A program made the position numbers and the translations under genes. The notes beneath the pieces were generated by a model that was given only the letters and a program-made list of their open reading frames with translations, was not told the origin of the DNA and did no database searches. From Dysidea avara (Eukaryota; Porifera; Demospongiae; Dictyoceratida; Dysideidae), in the NCBI RefSeq assembly GCF_963678975.1, contig NC_089278.1, forward strand, positions 15,915,959 through 15,979,958: a stretch of DNA of 64,000 bases. The letters are read 5' to 3'. Below are positions 10,040 to 22,461 of the stretch, piece by piece (the first letter of the stretch is position 1; each line of letters begins with the position of its first letter).

Positions 10040-13000
10040 TTATTTTTTTGTGCTTGTTTTAAGTTTTGAAAAATGAGTAAAAGGTTTGGGTTTCCAAAAC
10101 TGTGACTTACGATGCTTCAAACTGGTAAGTGGTTTAATAGCTCCATCTCCAGTACTGTGTTTACTTTTCAACTTAATGTCGTCAACATACTCATTTTCTA
10201 CTTCTTGCTCTAAATTAGAAGATGTTCTATTGAAATTTTGGGAAATATTTGATGAAAATTCTTGCTCTGATATAGAAGACCTTCTAAAACTTTGGGAAGT
10301 GCTTGACAAATCTTGTTCTGAATTAGGAGACTTTCTATCAAAATTTTGGGAAATGTTTGATGAATCTTGCTCTGAAGTAGAAGACCTTTTCTTGAAATAT
10401 CCAGAAATGGTTGATGATTCTTTATGAAAGTCCAATATCATCCGTCCTAAATCTCCATCAAATCTGTTCTTAGCAACCTATTAACAGTATAAATAGTCAT
10501 TAACTGTCTGCCAGCAGAGATATAATATGAACCAAAGTAAATTGGATATATGGTACATGTTGCCTTTAACCATATTTAACCATAATCAAACGCTGTATTT
10601 AATTAGGCGATTTAGCTAACAAACATCTATACCAAAACAGCCAAGCTATGAAAAAAGGATGCGGCCCTCAAAAAGGCTATGGTGAAAAAAGGTGGCAGCC
10701 AAGAAATGGCTGTGATGGTAGGTTAATGGCAAAAATTTTAATAATGACAATTCAGGTGAATGTGTACAAATACGCTCGAATTGTCGTTGTTAAATTTTTT
10801 GCCATTAACCTACCATCACAGCCATTTCTTGGCCGCCACCTTGGATTTCACATCCTTTTTCAATCTAGCTTTTTGGGGGCTGCACTCTTTTTTCACAGCT
10901 CGGCTGTTTTGGTATAGATATGACTTGCTTTTGTAGCTGAACTCTCTACACAGTGAGCTGTCATGTAGTTGAATGCTCTAATAGGGTAACTTGCTAACGA
11001 TGCTGAATGCTCTAATAGGGTGACTGTACTATTACCTATTAGAGTATCTCAATTGCACATTTGCTACATGTAGTTGGATTTTGTATTATAACTCAGTGGC
11101 TTTTTACTCTGATTCTTCTATACTACTGCAAGGACTTTCTATGATGATTATTCTATCTACATACTGGTTTTCAGCTCACTTTTCTAAGCGGTTTGCCTGG
11201 TAGGCATGTAAACTAGTGTTTTTTAAATTCATGAACTTGATCGCGTAATTGTGACACAGGTTGAGTTTTGTGTCATATCTCCATGGTCTTTATCTCGATT
11301 CCTTTCAAACTACAAAAAGGCACTCCTACAATGGTCACTCCATCTACATAGAAATTTTCAACTCATTCCTCCTAGGGGTTTACCCTGTGGGCATGACAGA
11401 ACTTGAAATGACTGGGACGATTTTCTTCAAATTTGGTACTATATGTAGACTCCCCTACCTGATGGGCACTTCTGTAGCAAATTTGGTTCCAATCAGATAA
11501 GAGATCATGGAGCTACATATGCGTTAAAATGATATTTTCTTTCTTCCTGTCAAAATACTCATGGTGTGGCGCACTGGCTTCTTGGGACTATCGTGTGTCT
11601 TGATATCACCAAAATGATGCCAAATAAAACATATAGAACAGCTTGATAAAACGAGAAAGTATGACTGTGAAAAACAGTATTACTATTAATTAATGATAAA
11701 CCAATTTCCAATTATCTACTGATTAATCACTACTGCAAACGGCATGTGCGCTGCTTAAAGGATTTTCTAAATTAAAATGATGCCAACAAGTCTTTTGTCC
11801 AAATTTTTGACTCGCCAATATTCCACTTATACAGTAAATTTTGTTCCAGCTATTAGAAATCCCCAGTTGAGAACTGGATACTAGGGTAACCAGGACAACA
11901 AGATGTATGGAATATAGGACAATACCATACAATTCTTACCTGAAGGTATTTAGGCTGCTTAGGAAGCTTTTGAAGGATGAGTATGTTATCAGCTTCTTGG
12001 CTAGCTTTAGCTGACCCTGATATTGATGCTGTCTGCAGCTCAACATGACTATCTTCCTATATAGATTGAGACACTATTATATAGTATACTGATCACCTGG
12101 TGTTATATGCAAGAAAAACAATAATTTTGAATGTTAGTAGGGACCAAGCAATACAAAGCACTGAACAGAATCTTATCTGTACTTAAACCAATAATAGCAC
12201 TCTACCCTAAGTCATACCACACTTACTAAAGTAGGGATTAAACTGGTTTTTAGCTTCTGATTGAATTTAGTTTCATGTGGTTCCTTTTTTGTTACTGTGA
12301 TCCCTACTGATATATAAAACTCATAAGGTTTTCATATACTTGTCCAGCAACCCATCATTACTGGAACATGCACAGCATAACGGAAACTAGGAAAGAATGG
12401 CTTTCTATTACATTGGTCTCTGTATACCCAATTGGCTGGTTCCACTGTATTAATCACTGTCAATTAAGTAAAGCAGCAGTTTGATTATATTTTTAGCTCA
12501 ATTATGTTCTGCACATTACACAGCCTTAAGAACAGACAAAGCACACAAAAATATCTGCAATCAATGCACTTGCTTGCTCTATTGTTTATAAGTATGTCCC
12601 GGGAATGTTTGAGATATTTGCTTATCTGAAAAATTAATGCGTGCGTATGTATGTCTGTCCATACTCATATGAGAAAAGGTATTACAAAGTGCTTTGCTTT
12701 GAGTGATGAATGGCAAGGCAGTCACTAAAACGGATTGCTATGAGTACCGACTAAAGAAATAGCTGATGTTTGGGTGTATTGTGTTTTAACAGCGGTGTTA
12801 AATGTGAACTTCATACCTATAATCACATAATTGTGGAATTGTCTAATCAGCTTATCTGTTACTGGAGTTTTAAATAGCACAACACCAACTTGTGTTTTTT
12901 GTTGAACTTAATTGTTCCTTGTATACAGAGTGTAGTTTTATCCCTAGAAAAAATGTTTAGTCAAATATAGTACCAATTTTCTAAGTACGTAACTAGGTAG

Positions 13001-16000
13001 GCATACTAGGCAAGCATCTGTGATATAGTATATTTTTTACAAAACTACTAAACAGCTAAACCTTATGTTTGAAAAAGTGTATTTAAGTTGGTTACTAATC
13101 ATAGTTGCAAATGTACATTAACAATAGCTTCTAGCTTCAATGAATCTTATTTCGTGGCTTATTACCATTTCCACTGTACTAACAATGCTAGTAACCGGCT
13201 TCTTTCAAATAATTCATGGCATAGACCACTCAGTTATGTGTAATATTGTGTATACACATAAATTTCTTACAATCAACACATATCAATGACTTTGCCTCTG
13301 TTTCACTAACTAAAATTGTGCAATGGCACGATGAGCCTTACTCAAAAGCCTGATTGTTTTGAAAAAAAAGAGAGTAAATGTTGTGTAACATACTGTACAC
13401 TGTATCATCATGGGTCATCTCCAGATTGTGTTTGCATAATGAGTTTGGAAACAGTAGTGTTCAGAGGTGTTAGTCTGAAATACTTCATGTTGTAAAGCAA
13501 GTGAGGTTGTTTACTCGTGAAATTCTTTTGTACATGTGTGTGATAGATGTTCATACTAACTTTTGGCTGGTTTTAGCAATGTTGTAGATATGAAATTGCA
13601 AGTGCAGTGATGGTGTTACAAAATCGCTCTTACATGCCATGAGTATCCAGTAACCATGTGCAGCACAATATATCTAAATCATTAGTCAAAACTACTATTT
13701 TTCCTTAAAAAGAACATATCTAAATTGTTACAACATAACACTGTTGTTCAATATGAATTCTAATGGAGAACCAGGGCTAAAATGGTGAGACGCCAACTCC
13801 TCCAGTGTCATGTTATCACTACACATGTGATGTGAGTGCAACCCGGACATAACACATACAGCATACAATAATAACACGGATAGTTTACTAACTGATTATA
13901 CTGGAGGTATATTATACCTTTCTGGGGTGTATGACAATTGTCACATGAACATTCTTCATAAAAGCAAACTTTCTGAATTCTGCAATTGCTTTGTTTTGAA
14001 GAGAATATTTGTCATCAATCCTACAGTACAAATTACAGTTGTTACAGGATATGTGAACACAAATACAAACGTACGTAATGTACAATAGTCTGCAACCAAA
14101 ATGGTCCCCCTATACTAGTACTTCTATTGTTATACTCAAGAGTTCTGTTTAAGAATCATGATAATTTCACACATAATAAAATATCATAGATACAAATCAT
14201 GTGATTCCCTAGGGATTGAAATAACTGAGGCTTCACTGCACAAACATTTTTCCAATTGGGATTACACCTTAAACACACTTACCCAGCAGATCCTATCATA
14301 AACTGCAAGTTATCAATTACTACATGTTGAATATCATAAATGTAGGCAGCATGGGTCATTACCTAAAATGATGGTGCTGTATGTATCATTATAATAATGT
14401 CTTGTATATCGGTTACCTCAATTACTGTATCGATGTCCACTGTTCCATAAAAGTTCATAAAATAAAGTGGAAGTTGTTCAAATTGGTCCGCCCAATACGG
14501 ATACTGACTAAGTGACTTTTCCAATTTAATACTGCACAAAACAATGCCAAGGTCACTATAGTACTTATTATACAAGACATGTACATTCAAGGTAAAAACT
14601 ATGTGTCCATGCCAAAACAACCAAAGGGTGTTGTAATACCCGTGAAATGAAAGTTGGTGGGCAAGAAATGGCTGCAATGATGTTGATTATTGAAGACAGA
14701 TGTTACAATTTAATTATATCGTTGACTATTTGTAATCTTATACTCTAACAGAACTTTTGAGGACTTCCAATATAACGCACATGGAATGTTTTATTTATTA
14801 GACAGTATGTTAAAATAATTGTGTGCCTGGTTTTCTGCATGGCGATCTTTTTTGAATCCTTAAGCAGTGGTGACAGCAAGTATCAAGTGTGGACTTGTTT
14901 GTGCTGAACTTTTTAAAAAAGCGTGTGTGTATGTTTGCACCCATGTGAGCAAAACTTTGTAATCTAACAGCAGCCTGTAGTACATGAGAAATGAAACTTC
15001 TAGGCAGGTAAGCTGTGGTTAATTCATGACGGTTTGAAATACAGGTGTAGTGATTCTCCACAAACTTTGTAAACTACCTTATCGTTGGGCTCTTCAGGTA
15101 TTTAACAACCAAAAAACACTTTGTAGGCTACCAGGAAAGACATATATATCTCTTTATGGGGAGTATTCCCCACATACTTTCTAAGTGATCAAGAGTTGTA
15201 CAGGGATAAGTGACAATCACCTAGAGATATAAATTATTAATGGACCTAAAGAATGGCATACACAAGACCATGTACATTTCATTTACAAAACATTCTTAGC
15301 AGGCTAAGTGTTCCCATGCTAGTTTTCATACTCAGTAACTATGGAGTATTCTCAATACTGTTATGTGAGGTGTCTGCTCTATTAGGGTATTTTTTGACTG
15401 ACTGCTCTATTAGAGTATCTTGATTGTGTATCATGTTTTTTTTGTTGAGGGGGAGGGGCATGTGCCCCCTGTGGATCTGCCACTGAGTAAGAGTTTGTAT
15501 GGAGTGACTTTAAGGCTCTAAGCAGCAACATTTTCACGTATATCAATGCATGATCATCAACCCATCAACTACAACTGTATTATATTTCTGTACTATAATG
15601 TACACTAGACTATAAGCAACACACTTACCCTGACAGCTGATTTAACAATGTCTTCACAAGACGGACATTCTTGATTTCAAAACTTCCCCACAATGTGGTT
15701 ACCTATGGTGATAGTGCAAACTGTGCTAATTCAAAACAATTATTGGTAACTGAATACTTCTTGAATATAGCCACTGCAAGAGTTCATAGTAATGTATAAC
15801 TGAGTTGACATGTGCTATTTAAGTGCCATATAGTATGTTAATAGCATCCATAACAGGAAACCACATAAATAGGGCTGGGATGAATAGTGAAATTTATCTT
15901 CAAACATTCTAATCCTATTTTTTAATAAGTTTGTAAGCATTTGGTAAGTGCATAGCAGTAGTACTGAATGATGTGATCAATCGATTGCAAATGGGAGTGT

Positions 16001-19000
16001 CCGCTATATTGCAATCATGCATAGGCAAACACCAACTAATGGCTAAAAGGACGTTTTCCATAAATTATCTATCACTTTATAAGGTTTTTTAAGGCTACAA
16101 TCACATTAGCAAGTAGGCATGAGGCTATTATGCTCCAAAAATTGAGCATTATGCTTTTGAGCAGTGCTAAAAAATCACCTATTATACTTTTGAGAATTTC
16201 CTATTATTCCCAAAATTATGCCACCATAATTGGCTAATGATGCCAGTTTATTACAAGTTTAACAGCAGGTTAAACAGGGTTAACTAGCAGGACGACCTTG
16301 CCTGGATTGTCACACTAGTCATACAGGTTTTGACCCAACCCCCCCTAGTGCATTCCAATAATTCAGGCACGTATTTCAAAGAGGTCTATTAGGGGGTCCA
16401 GTCTGACATTCCAGCACATTTGAAGTAAACAGTTAGCAAGCCGTTGTTATCTTTCCCTCCCACCCACCTCCTCAATCTCTTCTTCCATTAACAATAAAAT
16501 AGTTAATGTGACATGGGCGGTGCTCTTTTGTCTCAGAGGAAGTTGGGTGGGTTATCCCCAAAATGCAGAGGAAAACTAATTGATGCATTATTTCAGGAAG
16601 CACTCGAGCCTGAAACAATAAGAGGACAGACATGCTTGCTAATATGCAGGCAGACAATTGCCCAAGGGTAATGTCCTGCAGGCTCAGTGTCAGTTCAATC
16701 TATTTATGGAGCACCAATATCAAGCCCATAATCCCATTCTTTAGAATGAATAGCTTACACGAATACACATTCCAGGATCCGTGCTTGACTCATCGACTCC
16801 GGCATCTAGTTAATGCTGTATTAGACTGTTTTCATTGATGTTTAAGCTTAGAATAGTCTTGAATTCTTTAGCTGGTAGCATATTTCATTTCAATGTGACT
16901 GCTTTATTAGAGTAAATAATATTCACTGACTGTTCTATTAGAGTTTCTGACTGCTCTATTAGAGTATCTCGATCTTCTTTAATGAATTGTGCAATCTGCA
17001 GATTTTCCTACTGTTAAAGCTTTATAATCACCTCAAAATTCTAAAATAATTCCTGATTCCCACACATACTTATTATGCTGGCATAATCGCCGCCCTAGTA
17101 GCAAGCTAAACTGCAATGGTGGGCATGGCACATGGAGATAGAAGAGATGAACATCGATCACACAAGATGAATAAGCAGCTGCAATAAAGATAACAATGTT
17201 TATTTGTAATTCTTTCATAGGCTATGAGTGCATTACGAAGCTTCGAATGATAGTTTTTAAAATTCGAAGTTTACTTAACCTTTGAACCCACGAAACATTT
17301 GAAGCTCCCTACACATAAAAGTTAATTACCTACCTAAATTATAAAAATATTTAACTTGGGTGCCAGGAAGTGTAAGGACAATTTTGCTCAAACCTTTGCT
17401 AGTACACGTACGTAGTATATACAGCTAACAATGCCTTAAATACTTTTTTAGGACAGTGTGAACTGGGAATCTGATAGCACAACATCCACTTTGTAACAAT
17501 CATACCTATTGCTACATTCCACTCAGCAAAATACATACATGCAGAAAACTGACAGCACTAACACTACTAACCCCTTGTTGACAGAGATCCAGTGACATTT
17601 CACTGACAAGAGTTGTCTTGCCACTTCCAGTTGGTCCAGTCAATATCGTCACCTCACCAGGCCTGTGACCCTTAAGAGTCTTTGTTAGACCAGGAAACCT
17701 CTGCCACTGAGGAGTTGTTAAAGTATAATAATAATTTAAGTGTGTATTGTAAGTATGTGTACCACAAGTACATACATACATACACATACACCATACAATC
17801 TATAGCTCACTTTCACACCAGCCACCTTCTCAGCATTAAGATAGTCAGAGTACACATCGTCTCTCAACTACAACAACAAATAATGTTTTAAAATAGTCTT
17901 CATACTACTGCCTACCTCTGGAAAAGTCATTATCTTGTTATGTGCTATTGGCCTTGCAGATTCGATTGTTTCTTTTAAGTTATATCCCTTCATTGAACAG
18001 TGATTAGAATCTTTGTATAATATAGTGTTATGGTGCATACCTCACTGAGTGCATGTACTGCATTCTTGATGTCCAGTTCATTATGGAACCTGACAGAGTG
18101 ACAATCACATAACTAGAACACAACCTGAATATGATTTCTTAATTCATTATTTACACAGTAATATATTAGAAAAGAACAGTACTAAACTATTTCATATGAT
18201 TGGTCAAGTAAAACACAATTGCCGCATACAGCTGATACAGGCAGGAATTTATACTTCTAGCACGCACGCACGGACGCACACGCACACGCACACACAGTAT
18301 ACCTTATAATGCACATGCATACAACATACATATCAGAACAACTTACGTTACAGCATAGCATCTCTTCATGTTCAGCTTTTTAGCAAACTGGTTAGTAGCC
18401 TGCTTTGACTGTGGATCATTACCAAGCCACAAAATGATCTTCTCAAATTGTTCCAATTGTGGTAACAGCTGCAAATAAATATACAGTAAACTCTGTATTA
18501 AAGTGGGGCATATGCACTTATGCAGAAATTTTGAAAAGCTAAATGACTGTTCTATTAGAGTAGTTGATATTGTCTGACTGCTTTAGTACATAGAATATAA
18601 ATTCTCAATTGATCTAAGTATTTTTCTGAAACTTCTCTAAACTAAATATTACAACAACAATAATCTATTTACAAGCACATAAATGCTGTACATATCAGGA
18701 AGTATACAAGGTACAGTATAATAAACTACTATACTATACAGTACTAATATTTTAAAAATTGTTAATTTAATGCACAGCAATACAATTGATGTTTCTACCT
18801 CAGGTGAAAGGTTCAAGCAGCCATTTGGTAATGACAGTGCTGGCATCTCAGTAGCTTGGTGAACTGCCATAGCATCAAACTCACTTGCAGTTAACACCAC
18901 CTGTAATGTTGTAAGAGAATATTCTTTAACTGACACTATAGTGCTACTTTTCATATCTTTGGCCAGTGGCCTAGCACTCTGCACATAACAAACATGCCAT

Positions 19001-21447
19001 TGTATTGCTTAGCTTTAAAAAGTTCAGGGGGAATGGGTTGCAAAATCTAAGATGGCAGCCAAGAAATAGCTGCAATGGTGGTAATGAGTAACACTACAAT
19101 ACTGTGATCATCAATATTAAAATAATTGTGTAGCCATTTCTTTCCATAGCGACCTTTCATCTCACCCTGAACTTTTAAAAGGCTGAGCCCTTTTTTGTCT
19201 TGGCTGTTATGTCTTTGTACATTTGCAAGCCAGTTTTAGTGCTTGCTTTTACTTGTATTTTTCTTCTCAAAAAAAAAATTAAATGTTTGTGCATAATTTA
19301 CTACCTTGATGAAAATTACATTGGATGGCAATTCCATTAGAGGGTTTTTATCATGTGTAAGGCACTCTTTACAATATAACTCGGTAGCCGTTAGTACAGC
19401 TTATTTTTAAACCGCAAAGTGTTTGAGTGATTACCATGATACTTATGAGATTACCTCCTTATCAGACTCCTTAATCAAATTCCAGCCAAACAGTCCATGT
19501 AGGCCATGTCTATGGTGATACACCATGATGTATGTGTACAGTATAAAAATATTTAGCTGACCTTGGTTCAAAGTATGTCTTCCTGTTGGCCTGTTCTATG
19601 GTACTCTCCACCTTGACCCTCGCAATATTCTTGTCATTATAGAATGGATATGCTAAACATTGTTGATCTATTTCCTGATTGTTGGCAATAGTGAACTATA
19701 TTGTTACACATAGATGTATAGTGATGATACAAACAAGACAATACAATCAGAGGCGACTGCTCAATTAGAGTATTTCAGTACATTCAGTGTTCACTCTATT
19801 ATTAGAGTGCATGTTCTGTTAGAGCTTTAAACACCTAGAACTGCACTATAGTAATACTACAACTGCCACTTGGCTGTTCACTCAATGGAGACACTATTGT
19901 ATGATACACATATTATCAAAATGACAAAGAACAGACCAAGCCGTAACACTGCATACACTAAATTTTATAATACACCTGTGTTACATTAATTATTCTAATG
20001 AATAAAATAATCATTATAATTTATAATGATTAATTTATTCATTAGAACACACACCGGTAACTGCACTTTATTATACAATGGTAGATCCAGGATGGGGCAT
20101 TTGGGACAAATCCTCCCCCCTCAGTGGAAGAACCATACTTCTTTTGATAAAAATACTATACACCTTGTCAGACCAAAATCATATACCTCATGACAACTGC
20201 ATATTATCGCCATTTAGTTATTGCAAACTCACTCGAACCAAAGTTAAAACAGCCGTCAAACTGTCATCCAGCATCTCCGTATGTACTAAGCGCCTCTTAA
20301 ACTAATTATCGTGTTGTTTTAAAGACTTTCATAACCTTTTAAGCAGCTTTTACGACTTCACTACCATCTGTAAAGGACATAATGACAAAATCAACCTACT
20401 AAGGAGTGATCATTGCTGCTTAAAAATACAGCAACTAGTAAGAGAATCTGCTCTCCCCAACCACATATAACTTAGGCCATTTGTGCCCCTCCCCTCCCCT
20501 TGCCAGCTCCTGGATCTGTCCCTGTTATATATATACATGCGCAAACCTTTCCAACCACAGTGTGCACATTAAATTTCTCCAATGTCTCTGATGATATTTT
20601 CTACAGAAAAAAAAACAAAAACAAGTAGTGATTCTATCACATTTACGCAAGATGTACAAGATATACACATGCATAACTTATTAACATACATTAGAACCAA
20701 ACAATTTCATTGCTCTGTTCATAACAGAAACAAGAGACATCTTCCATGGTAAAGTTTGTGACCAAAACTTCTCAGCAGCACTGACACTGTTCAGGAGCTT
20801 ATAATTGGTAGGTGGTTGGCTGGTCACAGGTTTTGATTGAGATCTGTTATCTATCCAACTGCTGAAATCAGTCCAACTGCCTATATGAACAATAAAACAA
20901 GGCCAATTAAATCTATTGCTAAGTAACTAGCTGAGGTGTAGCTTGCATGGGTGGGTAGGTTATGGTACTCCTGGATTCTGTTATTTAAAATGTGCAGTCT
21001 AGACACTACAGCTATGTTGTATTCAGCTATCATGAACTGGTAATCAAAGTCTGTGGTGTAATGTGAAAACAAGCCATTGAGAATGAGATTTGAATGGTGG
21101 CCAAATAACCATGAAATCCAGGAAAAATTTTTTGTACATATGTGGCAGATGAAGTACTTACCTGACATCTTACAAGGCTGACACACTACACTTCCTGTGG
21201 TCTTGTTGACATGTACACCATAACCAACAACTCCATTCTTCTCTTTTACAGTCTTATCACATATAGGACAATCGATCATAAATGATGTGTGTCCCTCTCT
21301 GTACACAAACTGCTTCTCATCCAAGTAAGTCTTGATAGATGCAGCGTTAGGTGATCTTAGGACCGTCAACTGTCTGGTAGTCAATAGGTTATAGTTCACA
21401 GACTTTAAAATTCTTTTTGACCACTGTGCTACTTTATAGATGTACAT
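10040..21447 (-). CDS. TWNK: Twinkle, mitochondrial replicative DNA helicase
   Basis: Seventeen coding exons join in frame to 720 residues: 21447-21162, 20880-20690, 20600-20547, 19674-19562, 19509-19455, 18900-18799, 18468-18347, 18089-18041, 17987-17916, 17867-17811, 17706-17572, 15702-15629, 14531-14417, 14362-14283, 14020-13918, 12056-11940, 10477-10040. All introns are GT-AG with matching phases. Residues 1-40 are basic with no acidic residue (mitochondrial presequence). A CxxC...CxxC zinc-binding pair is C60/C63/C89/C92. The TOPRIM-like region (234-290) lacks primase catalytic residues (TASEFD, GND). The RecA-like helicase has Walker A GPTGSGKT (391-398), SFE with E421, Walker B HVVID (D492), IHPRK and [11 protein letters not shown]. 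Family knowledge: this hexameric 5'-3' helicase unwinds mtDNA ahead of its polymerase. The start is chosen because an acceptor-like TTGTACTATTGCAG directly precedes it; upstream in-frame ATGs (21516, 21498) lie before that site. The C-terminal tail carries tandem repeats. Confidence 0.93.
10204..10420 (-). repeat. In-frame tandem repeat in the Twinkle C-terminal tail
   Basis: Four diverged units begin at 10204, 10261, 10312 and 10366 (spacings 57, 51 and 54 bases, all multiples of three). On the coding strand each gives a Ser/Gln/Glu/Asn-rich block of the form SxxSEQDxSSxSQxFxRxS. They lie after the conserved core ending NRFDGDLG and before the basic C-terminus (KTSTKK). The keeping of frame suggests that the tail is translated. 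Confidence 0.8.
10626..10919. mobile_element. MITE with ACCAAAACAGCC termini, in Twinkle intron 16
   Basis: Left end TCTATACCAAAACAGCC and right end GGCTGTTTTGGTATAGA are inverted, and the inverted homology continues inward (GGCAGCCAAGAAATGGCTGTGATGG against CCATCACAGCCATTTCTTGG, and so on) almost to the centre, making a near-complete foldback. A related element lies at about 59415-59675, and fragments occur near 14600-14720 and 19016-19180. Confidence 0.8.
10974..11050 (-). repeat. Dispersed CTCTAATAGAG-type motif, three copies, in Twinkle intron 16
   Basis: Three degenerate copies (TGCTCTAATAGGGT twice, then CTATTAGAGTATCTC) lie within 77 bases. Reading the Twinkle transcript, they appear as the GATACTCTAATAGAGCA form. 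Confidence 0.6.
15372..15425 (-). repeat. Dispersed CTCTAATAGAG-type motif pair, Twinkle intron 12
   Basis: CTGCTCTATTAGGGTAT and GACTGCTCTATTAGAGTATC lie about 23 bases apart on the plus strand, antisense to Twinkle. Confidence 0.7.
16897..16975 (-). repeat. Dispersed CTCTAATAGAG-type motif triplet, Twinkle intron 11
   Basis: GACTGCTTTATTAGAGTA, GACTGTTCTATTAGAGT and CTGACTGCTCTATTAGAGTA follow each other at about 21-30 base spacing. The last is followed by TCTCGAT, which also follows or precedes copies elsewhere. Confidence 0.7.
18544..18568 (-). repeat. Dispersed CTCTAATAGAG-type motif, Twinkle intron 6
   Basis: Single clear copy GACTGTTCTATTAGAGTAG, with a weak second GACTGCTTTAG about 30 bases on. 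Confidence 0.6.
19016..19180. mobile_element. Small TIR element in Twinkle intron 5
   Basis: AAAAAGTTCAGGG at the left and CCCTGAACTTTT at the right are inverted. Inside are GGCAGCCAAGAAATAGCTGCAATGG and a diverged inverted counterpart (GTAGCCATTTCTTTCC), which relates it to the MITE at 10626-10919. Confidence 0.5.
19755..19825 (-). repeat. Dispersed CTCTAATAGAG-type motif cluster, Twinkle intron 3
   Basis: GACTGCTCAATTAGAGTATT is followed by ACTCTATTATTAGAGT and TGTTCTGTTAGAGC, three diverged copies within 71 bases. Confidence 0.6.
19993..20047. repeat. AT-rich 27-bp-arm hairpin in Twinkle intron 3
   Basis: TTCTAATGAATAAAATAATC and its near-perfect inverse GATTAATTTATTCATTAGAA flank a nearly loop-free centre. 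No flanking duplication could be assigned. Confidence 0.6.
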
Positions 21448-22062
21448 CCCTGCAATAGTACAACAAATTACAACTTGGTCATTATAAGCACACAACATTG
21501 GAGCAGTCTTTGGCATCTCCTACATAACCGTTACAAGACCAATAAATAAATGGATCATTTGCTTTCATATTATATGGGGTACTTAATACCGGACATTATA
21601 CATTATTCTGCACCCTAAAAACTGGCTTGGTGAACCTTACAAATATGAGCAATGCATAATTTTGAGACAGAGCAAGCAATCTGATTAGAGCTACCAACAT
21701 TCCCGCAAAGCCAGTTTTTCGGGACAGGCAGTAGATGGTAATACAAACTACATCTCCCAACAATTACTTCACAATCTCAGTGGCAAATTTACCTAGTCTC
21801 GTCCTCCAGACTCTTTCTCCAGGTTATAAACTTATTGTTAAATGTCACCTTGGAGAAAAAGGTCTGAGGATGATGAGACTCTATAGAGTTTACTATATAT
21901 TTAGTGCCAAAGTAGTGACTTTCCCATCAAGCAGTGCTGTAATAGCATGCATCATTCATCTCTTGTTTCACTACTTTTTAATGCATAGATCCCTACTTCA
22001 TTTTTAAAAATACTAGTTTGTTTAGTTTTTTGTCGTAGCAGAGCTAGCTACAATGTAACTTG

Positions 22063-22114
22063 TGACTGTTCTATTAGAATATCTTACATGACTGTTGTAT
22101 TAGAGTATATCTCG
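22063..22114 (-). repeat. Dispersed CTCTAATAGAG-type motif pair, upstream of Twinkle
   Basis: GACTGTTCTATTAGAATATC and GACTGTTGTATTAGAGTATA, followed by TCTCGAG, are 27 bases apart in the same plus-strand orientation as the copies inside Twinkle introns. Confidence 0.65.
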
Positions 22115-22248
22115 AGTCAGCCAAGGGGTGTGCAGCTAGCTAGGTCATTTTGTTTACTGATAAGTAGCTAAATAGCTAGATTGTTAAGAGGTATGGTACA
22201 TGTGGTCTCCGCACTCTACCGCTATTAGTCCACCTATATAGACCTTTA

Positions 22249-22461
22249 CAGTATAGCGGGAAATTTTCGAGGGATGAAACTTTCGTGAAACTGTGTAAAA
22301 TACGCGTTTTTGATTCACAAAAGTCTAGAAAGTAGATTTGGTAAGGCGATATATAGCTATGTGTATAGACCTGAAACACTTCACGATTATATTTTCACAA
22401 AGCTATCATTACTTGCAAAATTCGTGAAAGTTTTGTCCCCTGAAACTTTCTGGCTATACGG
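22249..22461. mobile_element. 213 bp MITE, CCGTATAGC-type termini, TA flanks
   Basis: TA-CAGTATAGCGGGAAATTTTC at the left and GAAACTTTCTGGCTATACGG-TA at the right are inverted with substitutions, and a second inverted pair (GGGATGAAACTTTCGTGAA / TTCGTGAAAGTTTTGTCCC) lies just inside. The ends match those of the element at 27775-27976, so the two form one family. Confidence 0.75.

Noticed and set aside
21448..21516. Upstream ATGs at 21516 and 21498 as the Twinkle start
   Set aside because: The added residues are not presequence-like and a good acceptor (CTATTGCAG) lies between them and the ATG at 21447. Not fully excluded without transcripts.
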